NCBI GenBank assembly: GCA_947494975.1
Contig: CANLXA010000003.1
Coordinates: 682,001 to 746,000 of the forward strand
DNA from: an uncultured Roseicyclus sp.
GTDB taxonomy: Bacteria > Pseudomonadota > Alphaproteobacteria > Rhodobacterales > Rhodobacteraceae
Length of the DNA: 64,000 nucleotides
Direction of reading: 5' to 3'
Below, one piece after another: positions 16,288-23,628 of the stretch; position 1 is the first letter of the stretch; each line of letters starts with the position of its first letter. The notes under the pieces were generated by a model. That model was not told the DNA's origin and did no database searches. It worked only from the letters and a program-made list of their open reading frames with translations. The translations under genes and the position numbers were made by a program.

Positions 16288-17841
16288 ATGCCAAGATACT
16301 ACCATTTGCTTGCAGCGGGCGCTGCCAGCCTCGCGCTGACGACGGGGGCCTATGCGCAACCCGCCGACGACACGATTGTCGTCGGGCTGAGTGCGGATAT
16401 CACGACCCTCGACCCGGCGCCGATCTCCTCCCGCGATAATTCCAATATCGCGCGCCACATCTTCGCGACGCTTTACACCATGAGCGGTGACGGCGAAGCG
16501 CTGCCGGTGCTGGCCAACAACCTGGAGATTTCGGACGATGGCCTGGCCTATGTCTACACGTTGAACGAGGGCCTCACCTGCCATGACGGCGAGCCGCTGA
16601 CGGCCGAGGATGCCGCCTATTCCTTCAACCGCGCCGCCGACCCGGAAAATGCCTTTACCGGCAACACACCGGGCTTCGTGTTCAGCTCCATCGACTTCCA
16701 AAGCGCCGAGGCGCTCGATGAGCTACGGGTGCAGATCAACATCGGGGCACCGAACCCCATCGCGTTCGGCCTGATCGCAGAAGTCTTTATCCATTGCATG
16801 GACAGCTACGAGGCCATGACGCTGGACGAGGCCGCGAGCAATCCCGTCGGCTCCGGTCCGTACCAGCTTGTCGAATGGCGCCGTGGGTCCGAGGTTGTGA
16901 TGGAAGCGGTTGAAGGGGCGGATGTCGGCTTCCAGCGGATCATCTGGCGGATCATCCCCGAAGCCTCCACCCGTTCGGCTGAGCTGATGGCTGGCAACGT
17001 GGACATCATCACCAATGTCGCCCCCGATCAGATGGATGTGATCAATGCCTCCGGCGTCGCCGAAGTGAACCCGATCCAGGGTACACGGCGGATGTATGTG
17101 GGCTTCAACCTCAGCGATACGATGGCCCAGGAACCGGGCGGTGATGCCATTCAGGACCCGGCCGTGCGCCGTGCGCTGCAATATGCAGTGGATGTCCCGG
17201 CGATCTGTTCACAGCTTCTGAACTTCGAATGCGAGCGGATGACCGGCATCGTGAACCCGCCCAATGCGAACCAGAGCATTGAGCCCTACCCATACGATCC
17301 CGAAGAGGCCGAGCGCCTGCTGGATGAGGCCGGTTGGCCCAGGGGTGACGATGGAACCCGCTTCTCCATCGCGTTCCAGGCCGGTCAGGGCCGCTACCTG
17401 AACGACGTCAACGTCGTGCAAGCGATTGCCCAGTACCTGTCGGATGTCGGCCTGGATATCGATCTGCAGATCATGGAATGGTCCAGCGTCTACATCCCGA
17501 TCATCCGCGAACGGAATGCGGGGCCCCTCTACTTCATCGGGTCCGGTGGCGCGCTCTGGAGCCCGCTCTACGACATGACCGATCTGGCAGCGGTGGATTC
17601 CGGCACCAACTACACCCATTGGGACGATCCGCGCTGGTTCGACCGGTGGGCTGATATTGCCGCGGCTGAAACCGAGGAAGAAACCCGCGAGATCGTCGAT
17701 GAGATGTTGCAGGTCTTCTACGACGACGGCCCGTGGCTGCACCTCTACTTCCAGCCGGATTTCTACGGCGTCAGCAATCGGGTCAACTGGACCCCGCGGC
17801 CCGACGAGAAAGTCTATCTCTTCGACGCGACGCTGAACTAA
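16288..17841 (+). CDS. Dpp-type ABC transporter substrate-binding protein (SBP family 5)
   Basis: A 517-residue periplasmic binding protein with a cleavable signal peptide ending around AYA-QPADD (residue 24). The family-5 pattern is complete: TLDPAPISSRDNSNIARHIF, DDGLAYVYTLNEGLTCHDGEPLTAEDAAYSF, NPVGSGPYQLVEWRRGSEVV and YPYDPEEAERLLDEAGW. The ATG at 16288 follows AAAGGAAAG closely; GTG 16273 is in frame but lies within that site. It is downstream of gntR and about 2 kb from the ATPases, so the importer is split over three transcripts. The four acidic or tryptophan-rich surface stretches do not reveal the ligand. A strong terminator follows. Confidence 0.9.
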   Translation: MPRYYHLLAAGAASLALTTGAYAQPADDTIVVGLSADITTLDPAPISSRDNSNIARHIFATLYTMSGDGEALPVLANNLEISDDGLAYVYTLNEGLTCHDGEPLTAEDAAYSFNRAADPENAFTGNTPGFVFSSIDFQSAEALDELRVQINIGAPNPIAFGLIAEVFIHCMDSYEAMTLDEAASNPVGSGPYQLVEWRRGSEVVMEAVEGADVGFQRIIWRIIPEASTRSAELMAGNVDIITNVAPDQMDVINASGVAEVNPIQGTRRMYVGFNLSDTMAQEPGGDAIQDPAVRRALQYAVDVPAICSQLLNFECERMTGIVNPPNANQSIEPYPYDPEEAERLLDEAGWPRGDDGTRFSIAFQAGQGRYLNDVNVVQAIAQYLSDVGLDIDLQIMEWSSVYIPIIRERNAGPLYFIGSGGALWSPLYDMTDLAAVDSGTNYTHWDDPRWFDRWADIAAAETEEETREIVDEMLQVFYDDGPWLHLYFQPDFYGVSNRVNWTPRPDEKVYLFDATLN

Positions 17842-17873
17842 CGCAAGACCTCCCTGTCGCTTGGCGACCTTGG

Positions 17874-17909
17874 GGTGCCGGACCTTCGGGTTCGGCACCT
17901 TTTTTCTTT
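17874..17909 (+). terminator. Rho-independent terminator after the binding-protein gene
   Basis: GGTGCCGGACC (17874-17884), a TTCG tetraloop (17885-17888) and GGTTCGGCACC (17889-17899) form an 11-base-pair stem with a single G-T pair. TTTTTTCTTT follows directly. It closes the transporter/gntR region 30 bases after the binding-protein stop. Confidence 0.92.
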
Positions 17910-18011
17910 GCCCGGGCCTGATCGACGCATTGGACCTTCACCGACCGCCGCACCGTACCGGCCCGATTTCTGGGGCTTGATGGCCGACGCATTGTTCCAA
18001 GGCTCCAAGCC

Positions 18012-18133
18012 ATGATCGATCAAGCGACCCTGTTCACCTATGTCCTGGCGTTCTGGGTTTTGCGTTCATTCCCGGCCCGGCAATCCTGTTGACCGTGGCG
18101 CGTGCGGCGATTTCGGGCACGCGCGTGGGGATC
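18012..18133 (+). pseudogene. LysE-family exporter remnant (N-terminal fragment, frameshifted)
   Basis: ATG 18012 begins MIDQATLFTYVLA; after one extra or missing base near 18051 the reading continues LGFAFIPGPAILLTVARAAISGTRVGI, which is the canonical first helix and GPA-x-x-L-x-V loop of LysE/RhtB amino-acid exporters. The homology then ends abruptly near 18133, and about 80 percent of the gene is missing. The fragment overlaps, in antisense, the 3' end of the dehydrogenase gene. It marks a deletion or recombination junction. Confidence 0.6.
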
Positions 18134-19206
18134 ACGACGATGTTGCCGGTATGCGTCTTCTCGATGAACGCCGTCTGGGCCGCATGCAACTGCTCCAGTG
18201 GGTAAGTCGCGGCAAGCGCAGGCTTGATCTCGCCTGCCTCGATGTAACGGATCAGGTTTGTCATCACTTCAGGGTCGATCACAGTGGAGCCCGTGAAGGT
18301 CAGATCGCGGAGGTAGAGTGTGCGCAGGTCCAGCTCTACAATCGGCCCGGCAATCGCGCCGGAGCACGTATAGCGGCCACCGCGCGCCAGAACATCGATC
18401 TGGGCCGCCCAGTTCGGCCCACCCACTACATCCGCCACAACGGTAATGCGCTCACCTGTAAGCGCTGATTTCAGGTTTTCCGGCATTCGCGGCAGGATCA
18501 TGTCGGGCCCAAGCGTGGCAACGTCGGCATGCTTGGCCTCCGATGCCATGGCAATCACTCGCGCACCGCGGCGCTTGGCAAGTTGAACCAATGCGCCGCC
18601 GACACCGCCCGACGCACCGGGTACAAGGACTGTATCGGCGCCCGTCACCCCTGCGCGGGTCAACATGCCCTCCGCTGTGGAGTAGGAGCACGAGAACGTC
18701 GCCAGCTCCGCATCGGATAGATCAGAGATGACCGCGCGCGCATTTGCCGAGGGCATCACCGTGTATTCCGCAAATCCGCCGTCACATTCCGAGCCGAAAT
18801 ATCCCGTCTTCTCCCTGTTCAGGGGATCACCCGGATCCCGCAACCAATTGTCGGTGATGATCCGGTCTCCGATGCGGCCCGGGTCAACGCCCGTACCCAC
18901 GGCCACGATCCGTCCGCAAGCATCCGCCCCCTGGATCCGTGGAAACACGATGGGCGCCCCGCCCCAGGATGGGTCGTCCTGGCCCACATCGTCGTAGGCA
19001 TCGCTGCCCGTCGCCGCACTTACCGCCCCAGAGTACCAGCCCGTGCGTGTGTTCACGTCAGTGTTGTTCAGCCCGCAGGCTCCGACCTGCACCAGAACCT
19101 CGCCATCACCGGGATCAGGTCGCGGCCAATCGGTGCGCATGACCATCTGCTCTATCCCACCATGGCCCATCGTCACCATCGCGCGCATCGTCTTGGGGAG
19201 TGTCAT
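18034..19206 (-). CDS. MDR-family (zinc-binding dehydrogenase/quinone oxidoreductase-like) protein
   Basis: A 390-residue medium-chain dehydrogenase/reductase. The GroES-like half contains VGACGLNNTDVNTRTG (about 50) and RIQGADACGRIVAVG (about 95). The Rossmann half has VLVPGASGGVGGALVQLAKR (about 195-214), and ARGGRYTCSGAIAGP lies near residue 285. Classic catalytic zinc ligands such as GHE are not evident, so it may be zinc-free. ATG 19206 follows GAGGTG by five bases. The last 30 residues after HTGNIVVIP are read from sequence antisense to the LysE relic and have no family counterpart, so the native stop codon seems to have been lost. It is downstream of otnI and may oxidise an alcohol feeding that pathway, which is inference. 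Confidence 0.8.
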   Translation of the reverse strand: MTLPKTMRAMVTMGHGGIEQMVMRTDWPRPDPGDGEVLVQVGACGLNNTDVNTRTGWYSGAVSAATGSDAYDDVGQDDPSWGGAPIVFPRIQGADACGRIVAVGTGVDPGRIGDRIITDNWLRDPGDPLNREKTGYFGSECDGGFAEYTVMPSANARAVISDLSDAELATFSCSYSTAEGMLTRAGVTGADTVLVPGASGGVGGALVQLAKRRGARVIAMASEAKHADVATLGPDMILPRMPENLKSALTGERITVVADVVGGPNWAAQIDVLARGGRYTCSGAIAGPIVELDLRTLYLRDLTFTGSTVIDPEVMTNLIRYIEAGEIKPALAATYPLEQLHAAQTAFIEKTHTGNIVVIPTRVPEIAARATVNRIAGPGMNAKPRTPGHR

Positions 19207-19321
19207 TGGATCACCTCGTCGCATCATATGGCATGAACGGGACGCCCGACCGCGCGGATGGCGTAGGACGGCACCGGTCGAAACGCGGAGGTCTTCCGCC
19301 CGGCTGTTGGTGGCCGCCCGT

Positions 19322-19342
19322 TAAGAGAATGAATTTCTCTTA
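19322..19342. repeat. Inverted repeat between otnI and the dehydrogenase gene
   Basis: TAAGAGAA (19322-19329) and TTCTCTTA (19335-19342) form a perfect 8-base stem with loop TGAAT. It starts nine bases past the otnI stop in the direction of transcription. It is AT-rich and lacks a T-run, so it is more likely an mRNA-processing/attenuation hairpin or operator than a terminator. Confidence 0.4.
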
Positions 19343-19351
19343 CTCCCTTCG

Positions 19352-20122
19352 TCACGCCCCTGCCTCCCAACGCGCTATCCACCCCAAGGTGGCATCGGTA
19401 TCCGCACCCGGCTTGTATTCCGCGCCCAACGGCTTGTTCCAACCCAGCCGCACGATCTCCGCAAAGACATGGCCATAGTCGATCTCGCCATGATCGGGCG
19501 CGCCGCGATCCGGCACGGAGGCAAACTGGATGTGCCCCACATGGGGCAGTAATGCCGTCAGGCGTGTGATGATGTCCCCTTCCGTCCGGCCCACATGGTA
19601 GCAGTCAAACATCAGCCGCAGGTTCGGGGCGCCGACCTCTGCAATGATCGCCACGGCCTGATCCGTGGTCTGCAGCAAATAGCCCGGCGCGTCATGGCGG
19701 TTCAGGGGCTCGATCAGCACGCCCGTGCCGTTTCGGGACGCCCGTTCGCAGGCATAGGCCAGGTTGGCCACGAAGGTCTCATGGGCCGCCCGCCCTTCGG
19801 CGAAACCGGCCATGACGTGGACGTTCGCCGCACCGATGGCCGCGGCATAATCGATGGCCTGATCGATGGCGGCACGGGCCTCTGGCTCACGCCCCGGCAG
19901 GGCGCCCAAGCCGTTTTCGCCAGCCGAGACATCGCCACGCGATGTATTGAGCCCAAGCATCGGCAGGCCGGTTTCGGCAAGCGCGTCCGCGACGTCTTCC
20001 GCGGCGACGTGATAGGGCCAGTAGCATTCCACGGCGTCAAACCCGGCGGTCCTTGCCGCGCGAATGGCATCGGGCAAGGGGCGGTCGGCCCAGAGAAAGC
20101 CGAGGTTGGCGGAGAATTTCAT
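19352..20122 (-). CDS. otnI: 2-oxo-tetronate isomerase (hydroxypyruvate isomerase family)
   Basis: The 256-residue protein is a TIM-barrel sugar isomerase of the Hyi/OtnI family: it opens MKFSANLGFLWADRPLPDAI and carries GFDAVECYWPY (about 30), VLIEPLNRHDAPGYLL (about 140, with the metal glutamate), LMFDCYHVGRTEGD (about 175, metal Asp/His) and HIQFASVPDRGAPDHGEIDY (about 210-229). OtnI interconverts 2-oxo- and 3-oxo-tetronate in the cytoplasm during tetronate catabolism. It is the third gene after otnK and otnC, with an ATGA-type overlap to otnC. Length is standard. Assignment to OtnI rather than Hyi rests on the neighbours. Confidence 0.87.
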   Translation of the reverse strand: MKFSANLGFLWADRPLPDAIRAARTAGFDAVECYWPYHVAAEDVADALAETGLPMLGLNTSRGDVSAGENGLGALPGREPEARAAIDQAIDYAAAIGAANVHVMAGFAEGRAAHETFVANLAYACERASRNGTGVLIEPLNRHDAPGYLLQTTDQAVAIIAEVGAPNLRLMFDCYHVGRTEGDIITRLTALLPHVGHIQFASVPDRGAPDHGEIDYGHVFAEIVRLGWNKPLGAEYKPGADTDATLGWIARWEAGA

Positions 20123-20769
20123 ATGTCCCAGTCCACGTTGAACTTGGTGACGACCGCTTGCACCTGCGCGTCGGTCAGGGCGCGGGGCGACAGGCCGCGC
20201 GTCAGCATCGCGAGGCGCGCGGTATCCTCCAACTCCTCCACCGCATTGCAGGCGGCCTCCACATCCTTGCCCGCCACCACCGGTCCGTGATTGGCGAGCA
20301 TCACCGCGCTGCGTTTGCCTGCCAGCCCACGCACCGCGTCGCCCATGGCCGGGTCGCCCGGCAAGAAAAAGGGCAGCAGCTTCACCCGGCCCAGTTTCAT
20401 GATGCCGTAGGGCGTGAGCGGCGGCAGGAAGTTCTCGGTGTCGGCATCGGGCATCATCGACAGCGCCACGGAGTGGCAGGAATGCAGGTGCACCACCGCG
20501 CCCGCGCTGCTGCGCGTTTCGTAAAATGCGGCGTGAAGTGGCATCTCCTTGGTCGGCGGATCCCCATCGATCAACTTGCCGCTGACATCGAAATGGCTGA
20601 GCCGCCCCGGATCAAGCCGCCCGAAGCTGATGCCCGTGGGGCTGACCAACAGCCCCCCATCCCCGGTGCGGGCCGAGATGTTTCCCGTGCTACCGCCTGT
20701 CAGGCCCCGGTCGAACATGGATTTGGCGAGGGTGCAGATCAGCTCCCTCAGCTTGCTGTCATCGCTCAT
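20119..20769 (-). CDS. otnC: 3-oxo-tetronate 4-phosphate decarboxylase (class II aldolase family)
   Basis: A 216-residue class II aldolase/adducin-domain enzyme. Visible are GGSTGNISARTGDGGLLVSP (about 25-45), the phosphate-handling SPTGISFG region, the paired metal histidines in VHLHSCHSVAL (about 102-112) and a third in ANHGPVVAGKD (about 165). OtnC decarboxylates 3-oxo-tetronate 4-phosphate to dihydroxyacetone phosphate. ATG 20769 overlaps the otnK stop by four bases, so the kinase and decarboxylase are coupled, and its own stop overlaps otnI. The gene order kinase-decarboxylase-isomerase is that of known tetronate modules. Confidence 0.9.
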   Translation of the reverse strand: MSDDSKLRELICTLAKSMFDRGLTGGSTGNISARTGDGGLLVSPTGISFGRLDPGRLSHFDVSGKLIDGDPPTKEMPLHAAFYETRSSAGAVVHLHSCHSVALSMMPDADTENFLPPLTPYGIMKLGRVKLLPFFLPGDPAMGDAVRGLAGKRSAVMLANHGPVVAGKDVEAACNAVEELEDTARLAMLTRGLSPRALTDAQVQAVVTKFNVDWDI

Positions 20770-22037
20770 GCCGCCTCCAGCCGCGCGCGGGCGTCGGAAA
20801 AGAAACTCTCCGCACCGAAGTTCCCAGATTTCAGGGTCAGGGCGATCTGATGACCGGCGGAGCGGCAGAAGGTCCATGGCACGCCGGGCGCGATTTCCGC
20901 CCCGATGTCGAGCTGCGCGACCTCCAGTGCCTTGGTCACGGCACCCGACGTCTCGCCCCCCGCCACGATGAACCGCCGCGCCCCGGCTTCGCGGGACGCC
21001 AGGGCACACTGCGCCAGTGCCTGCTCCACAAGCTCTCCCGCCCGCGCAACACCAAGCTTCGCTTGCGCCTTTTTCACCTTCGCCGGGTCCGCCGTGGCGT
21101 AGATCAGTGGAGCATCATTCAGATGCTGCGTACCGATCCAATCCAGCGCAGCCTCCGGCCCGTACTGCGCGAGCTCCAGCGGGTCCAGCCGGTATCCCGG
21201 TGCGCCGGTTGCCATATAGGCGGCGACCTGGGCATTGGTCATCGCTGAGCAGCTGCCCGACAGAACAATCGTCCCCGCAGCAAGCTCCGGCACCTCGGTC
21301 TTTGGTGCGTCGGCCGCCAAGGTCCCATCGGCCTGATAAAGCGCAGGCAACGGCATCGCGAGGGCACTTCCACCCGTCATCAAAGGCATGTCACGGCAGG
21401 CTTCCGCAATCGCGAAAAGATCCTCGTTCGCCACGGCGTCAACCACCACATGAGCGACGCCCTCACCCCTCAACCGGGCAAGCTCGCTCGTGATTGCCCC
21501 TGCCCCCCGCGCCACAGTCAGGCGATCCACAAGGCCCACGGGCTTGGTCACCTGCGGCGTCAGCAGGCGCATCAGATTGCTGTCCCGCATCGGGGTCAGC
21601 GGGTGATCCCTCATCGGGCTTTCCGCCAACGGCACCCTCCCCACAAAGAGGTTACCCATGAAGATTGAGCGCCCGTTTTCCGGGAAGGCGGGGCAATAGA
21701 TCGTCTGATCCGTCTCTAGATCGGCCATCAACGCCTCGGCCACCGGGCCGATATTGCCCTCCGCCGTGCTGTCGAAGGTGGAGCAGTACTTCCAGAAGAA
21801 CCGCGCCGCACCTGCCCGCTTCAGCCAGGATAACGCTGCACGAGCCTCCCCCACCGCCTCGGCCACCGGCGCGGTCCGCGACTTCAGGGCAATCACCTCG
21901 AACGCCGCTGTGTCTTCTGGTGGAGTATCCGGCACACCGATCCTGAGCGACACGCGCACGCCCGAACGCGCCAGGAGCCCCGCAAGATCCGTGGCCCCGG
22001 TGAAATCATCGGCAATGCATCCCAGAATGGTTCCCAT
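20766..22037 (-). CDS. otnK: 3-oxo-tetronate kinase (four-carbon acid sugar kinase family)
   Basis: A 423-residue DUF1537-type kinase. The N-terminal substrate domain opens MGTILGCIADDFTGATDLAGLLA with the catalytic DDFTGATD, then FWKYCSTFDSTAEGNIGPV (about 85) and FPENGRSIFMGNLFVG (about 118). The C-terminal ATP domain has VLSGSCSAMTNAQV (about 260) and VAGGETSGAVTKALEV (about 365). OtnK phosphorylates 3-oxo-tetronate at C4. It is the first gene of the otn operon, 88 bases downstream of the 22126 palindrome, and no dedicated LtnD-type tetronate dehydrogenase is present nearby. Confidence 0.92.
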   Translation of the reverse strand: MGTILGCIADDFTGATDLAGLLARSGVRVSLRIGVPDTPPEDTAAFEVIALKSRTAPVAEAVGEARAALSWLKRAGAARFFWKYCSTFDSTAEGNIGPVAEALMADLETDQTIYCPAFPENGRSIFMGNLFVGRVPLAESPMRDHPLTPMRDSNLMRLLTPQVTKPVGLVDRLTVARGAGAITSELARLRGEGVAHVVVDAVANEDLFAIAEACRDMPLMTGGSALAMPLPALYQADGTLAADAPKTEVPELAAGTIVLSGSCSAMTNAQVAAYMATGAPGYRLDPLELAQYGPEAALDWIGTQHLNDAPLIYATADPAKVKKAQAKLGVARAGELVEQALAQCALASREAGARRFIVAGGETSGAVTKALEVAQLDIGAEIAPGVPWTFCRSAGHQIALTLKSGNFGAESFFSDARARLEAA

Positions 22038-22125
22038 CCCGCGGGCTCCTCCCCAGCCTGCGCAGCATTGCGAAGGCTTTCATCGGTGTCACGTCGAAAA
22101 TTCGGCGCGGTCCGGAGCATCCTAC

Positions 22126-22141
22126 ATAATGTATACATTAT
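22126..22141. promoter_or_regulatory. 16-base perfect palindrome upstream of otnK
   Basis: ATAATGTATACATTAT is perfectly symmetric and AT-rich within GC-rich surroundings, 89 bases upstream of the otnK start. TGTATACA-type cores are common operators of GntR/FCD regulators, and this core (TATA centre) differs from the TGTCGACA sites to the left, so a separate regulator is implied. That regulator is not encoded in the adjoining genes. The site also overlaps possible -10 sequence on the minus strand. Confidence 0.6.
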
Positions 22142-22179
22142 TGACAGGCCGATCTTTGGCCCGCATCCAGATGGGTAGC

Positions 22180-23628
22180 CTAGCGGCCGTCTTGGTTGGC
22201 CCGATGCGCCTCAACATGCGCGGCGGCGCGGCTGATGTCTTCCACGAAGGCCTGCATTGCCAGTGCCTTGTCCTCTTCCGGCAGTCGCAAGAGATAGGAG
22301 GGATGCATGGTGATCATCACGTGACCGCCATGGTGACCTGTTTCGATGCGCCCACGACGCTCCCTGATCGCCCCGCCATCACCAGTCAGCGCCCGCGCAG
22401 CCGTGGCTCCCAGGGCAAGGGTCAGGCGTGGTTTGACGTGGCGCAATTCCAGATCCAGCCACCATTTGCAGGCGATGACTTCCCCAGTATTCGGACGCTG
22501 ATGGATGCGGCGTCGGCCCCGGGGCCGGAATTTGAAGTGCTTCACCGCGTTGGTGACATAAGCCTGCCTCAGATCGAGGCCCGCATTCTGCGCCACCTCG
22601 CGCAGCAACTGGCCCGCGGGCCCGACAAAGGGGCGACCTTGCAGATCCTCCTGATCGCCCGGCTGTTCGCCCACAACCATCAGCGGCGCATTCTCCGGCC
22701 CCTCACCCCACACCAATTGCGTTGCATGGCAGGCGAGCTCGCACCGGGCGCAGCGCGCCGCCTGCGCCTTCAACCCGGCCAAGCCACCATGTATCGGCGC
22801 ACCAGCCACCCGGCCTTCGGCCCGCGCGATGGCTTCGAAGAACGCCGGCGGTTGGGTCGGGGCGGCCTCTTGCATGGCGCGGCTGCGCGCGTGGGCGCCA
22901 TGCACAAGATCGGGGATCAGGCGGGCCTCCGGCAGGTTCTTCCAGTATTTCTTCGGCATCTCCGATTGCATCGCGTGTGTCATCAGGCGTGCCGGGTTGA
23001 AGATCGAGGCGTAGTAGGTGCACCACAAATCCTCCGTTGCGTCCTCGGGCGGCGGGGTCGTGTCGGATGTCTCCTTAAAGCTAAGCGTGCCGTCCTTGAA
23101 CGTGGCCGTCAGGATCAGCGTGGCGATGACCCAGTCCATGTCACCGAAGCGTTTGGCGAAAAACGGCGTCGCGGCCTCCACAATCGGATGCTCCGGCTCG
23201 AACCACGCCGCGAAGGCGCGCCGGTTGCCGTGGCCCGGCCCTTCCCGGAACCGGACAAAGGCGTGCATCTTGTGGATGTCGCGGCGCACCGCCTTGGCCT
23301 GATCCAGCAGCTTGCGCATCTGCGGGTCCGACCGGTCCCCGAACCGCAACCGCTCATGGGCCATGCGCCACAGCACCTGATAGGCGCGCGCATACCGGTC
23401 CGGATCGCTGTGGGACAAGGCCGTTTCGATGGCGGAAAGCGCTGCCTTTCCAACGGAATAGGATGCGCCCGCCCGCGGCACGGCATTTGGCGGCGACAGC
23501 GTGTCGAACAACGTCCCGCCGCCACGCCAGTCGATCTCCTCGGGGCGAATCCCATCCCACAGAAAGCCCCGCGCCTGCGCCCGCCAGGCCGCCACGGCTC
23601 CTATCACGGGCAACTGCACCGCATGCAT
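22180..23628 (-). CDS. DUF4130 / UdgX-type uracil-DNA-binding fusion protein
   Basis: The 482-residue protein joins an N-terminal DUF4130-type DNA-repair domain (about 1-250, with YQVLWRMAHERLRFGDRSDP) to a C-terminal family-4-like uracil-DNA glycosylase domain (about 285-475). The latter has four Fe-S cysteines, starting with CARCELACHATQLVWGEG, then GEQPGDQEDLQGRPFVGPAG and NAVKHFKF. It also has the UdgX-specific RRRIHQRPN loop, whose histidine forms a covalent link to uracil-containing DNA in studied homologues. MHPSYLLR closes the fold. The start codon overlaps the stop of the radical SAM gene, and the two are a conserved pair. Confidence 0.9.
   Translation of the reverse strand: MHAVQLPVIGAVAAWRAQARGFLWDGIRPEEIDWRGGGTLFDTLSPPNAVPRAGASYSVGKAALSAIETALSHSDPDRYARAYQVLWRMAHERLRFGDRSDPQMRKLLDQAKAVRRDIHKMHAFVRFREGPGHGNRRAFAAWFEPEHPIVEAATPFFAKRFGDMDWVIATLILTATFKDGTLSFKETSDTTPPPEDATEDLWCTYYASIFNPARLMTHAMQSEMPKKYWKNLPEARLIPDLVHGAHARSRAMQEAAPTQPPAFFEAIARAEGRVAGAPIHGGLAGLKAQAARCARCELACHATQLVWGEGPENAPLMVVGEQPGDQEDLQGRPFVGPAGQLLREVAQNAGLDLRQAYVTNAVKHFKFRPRGRRRIHQRPNTGEVIACKWWLDLELRHVKPRLTLALGATAARALTGDGGAIRERRGRIETGHHGGHVMITMHPSYLLRLPEEDKALAMQAFVEDISRAAAHVEAHRANQDGR

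Noticed and set aside
18034-19206. The MDR dehydrogenase as the LtnD tetronate dehydrogenase
   Set aside because: LtnD belongs to the beta-hydroxyacid dehydrogenase family; this protein has GroES-like and MDR Rossmann signatures instead.
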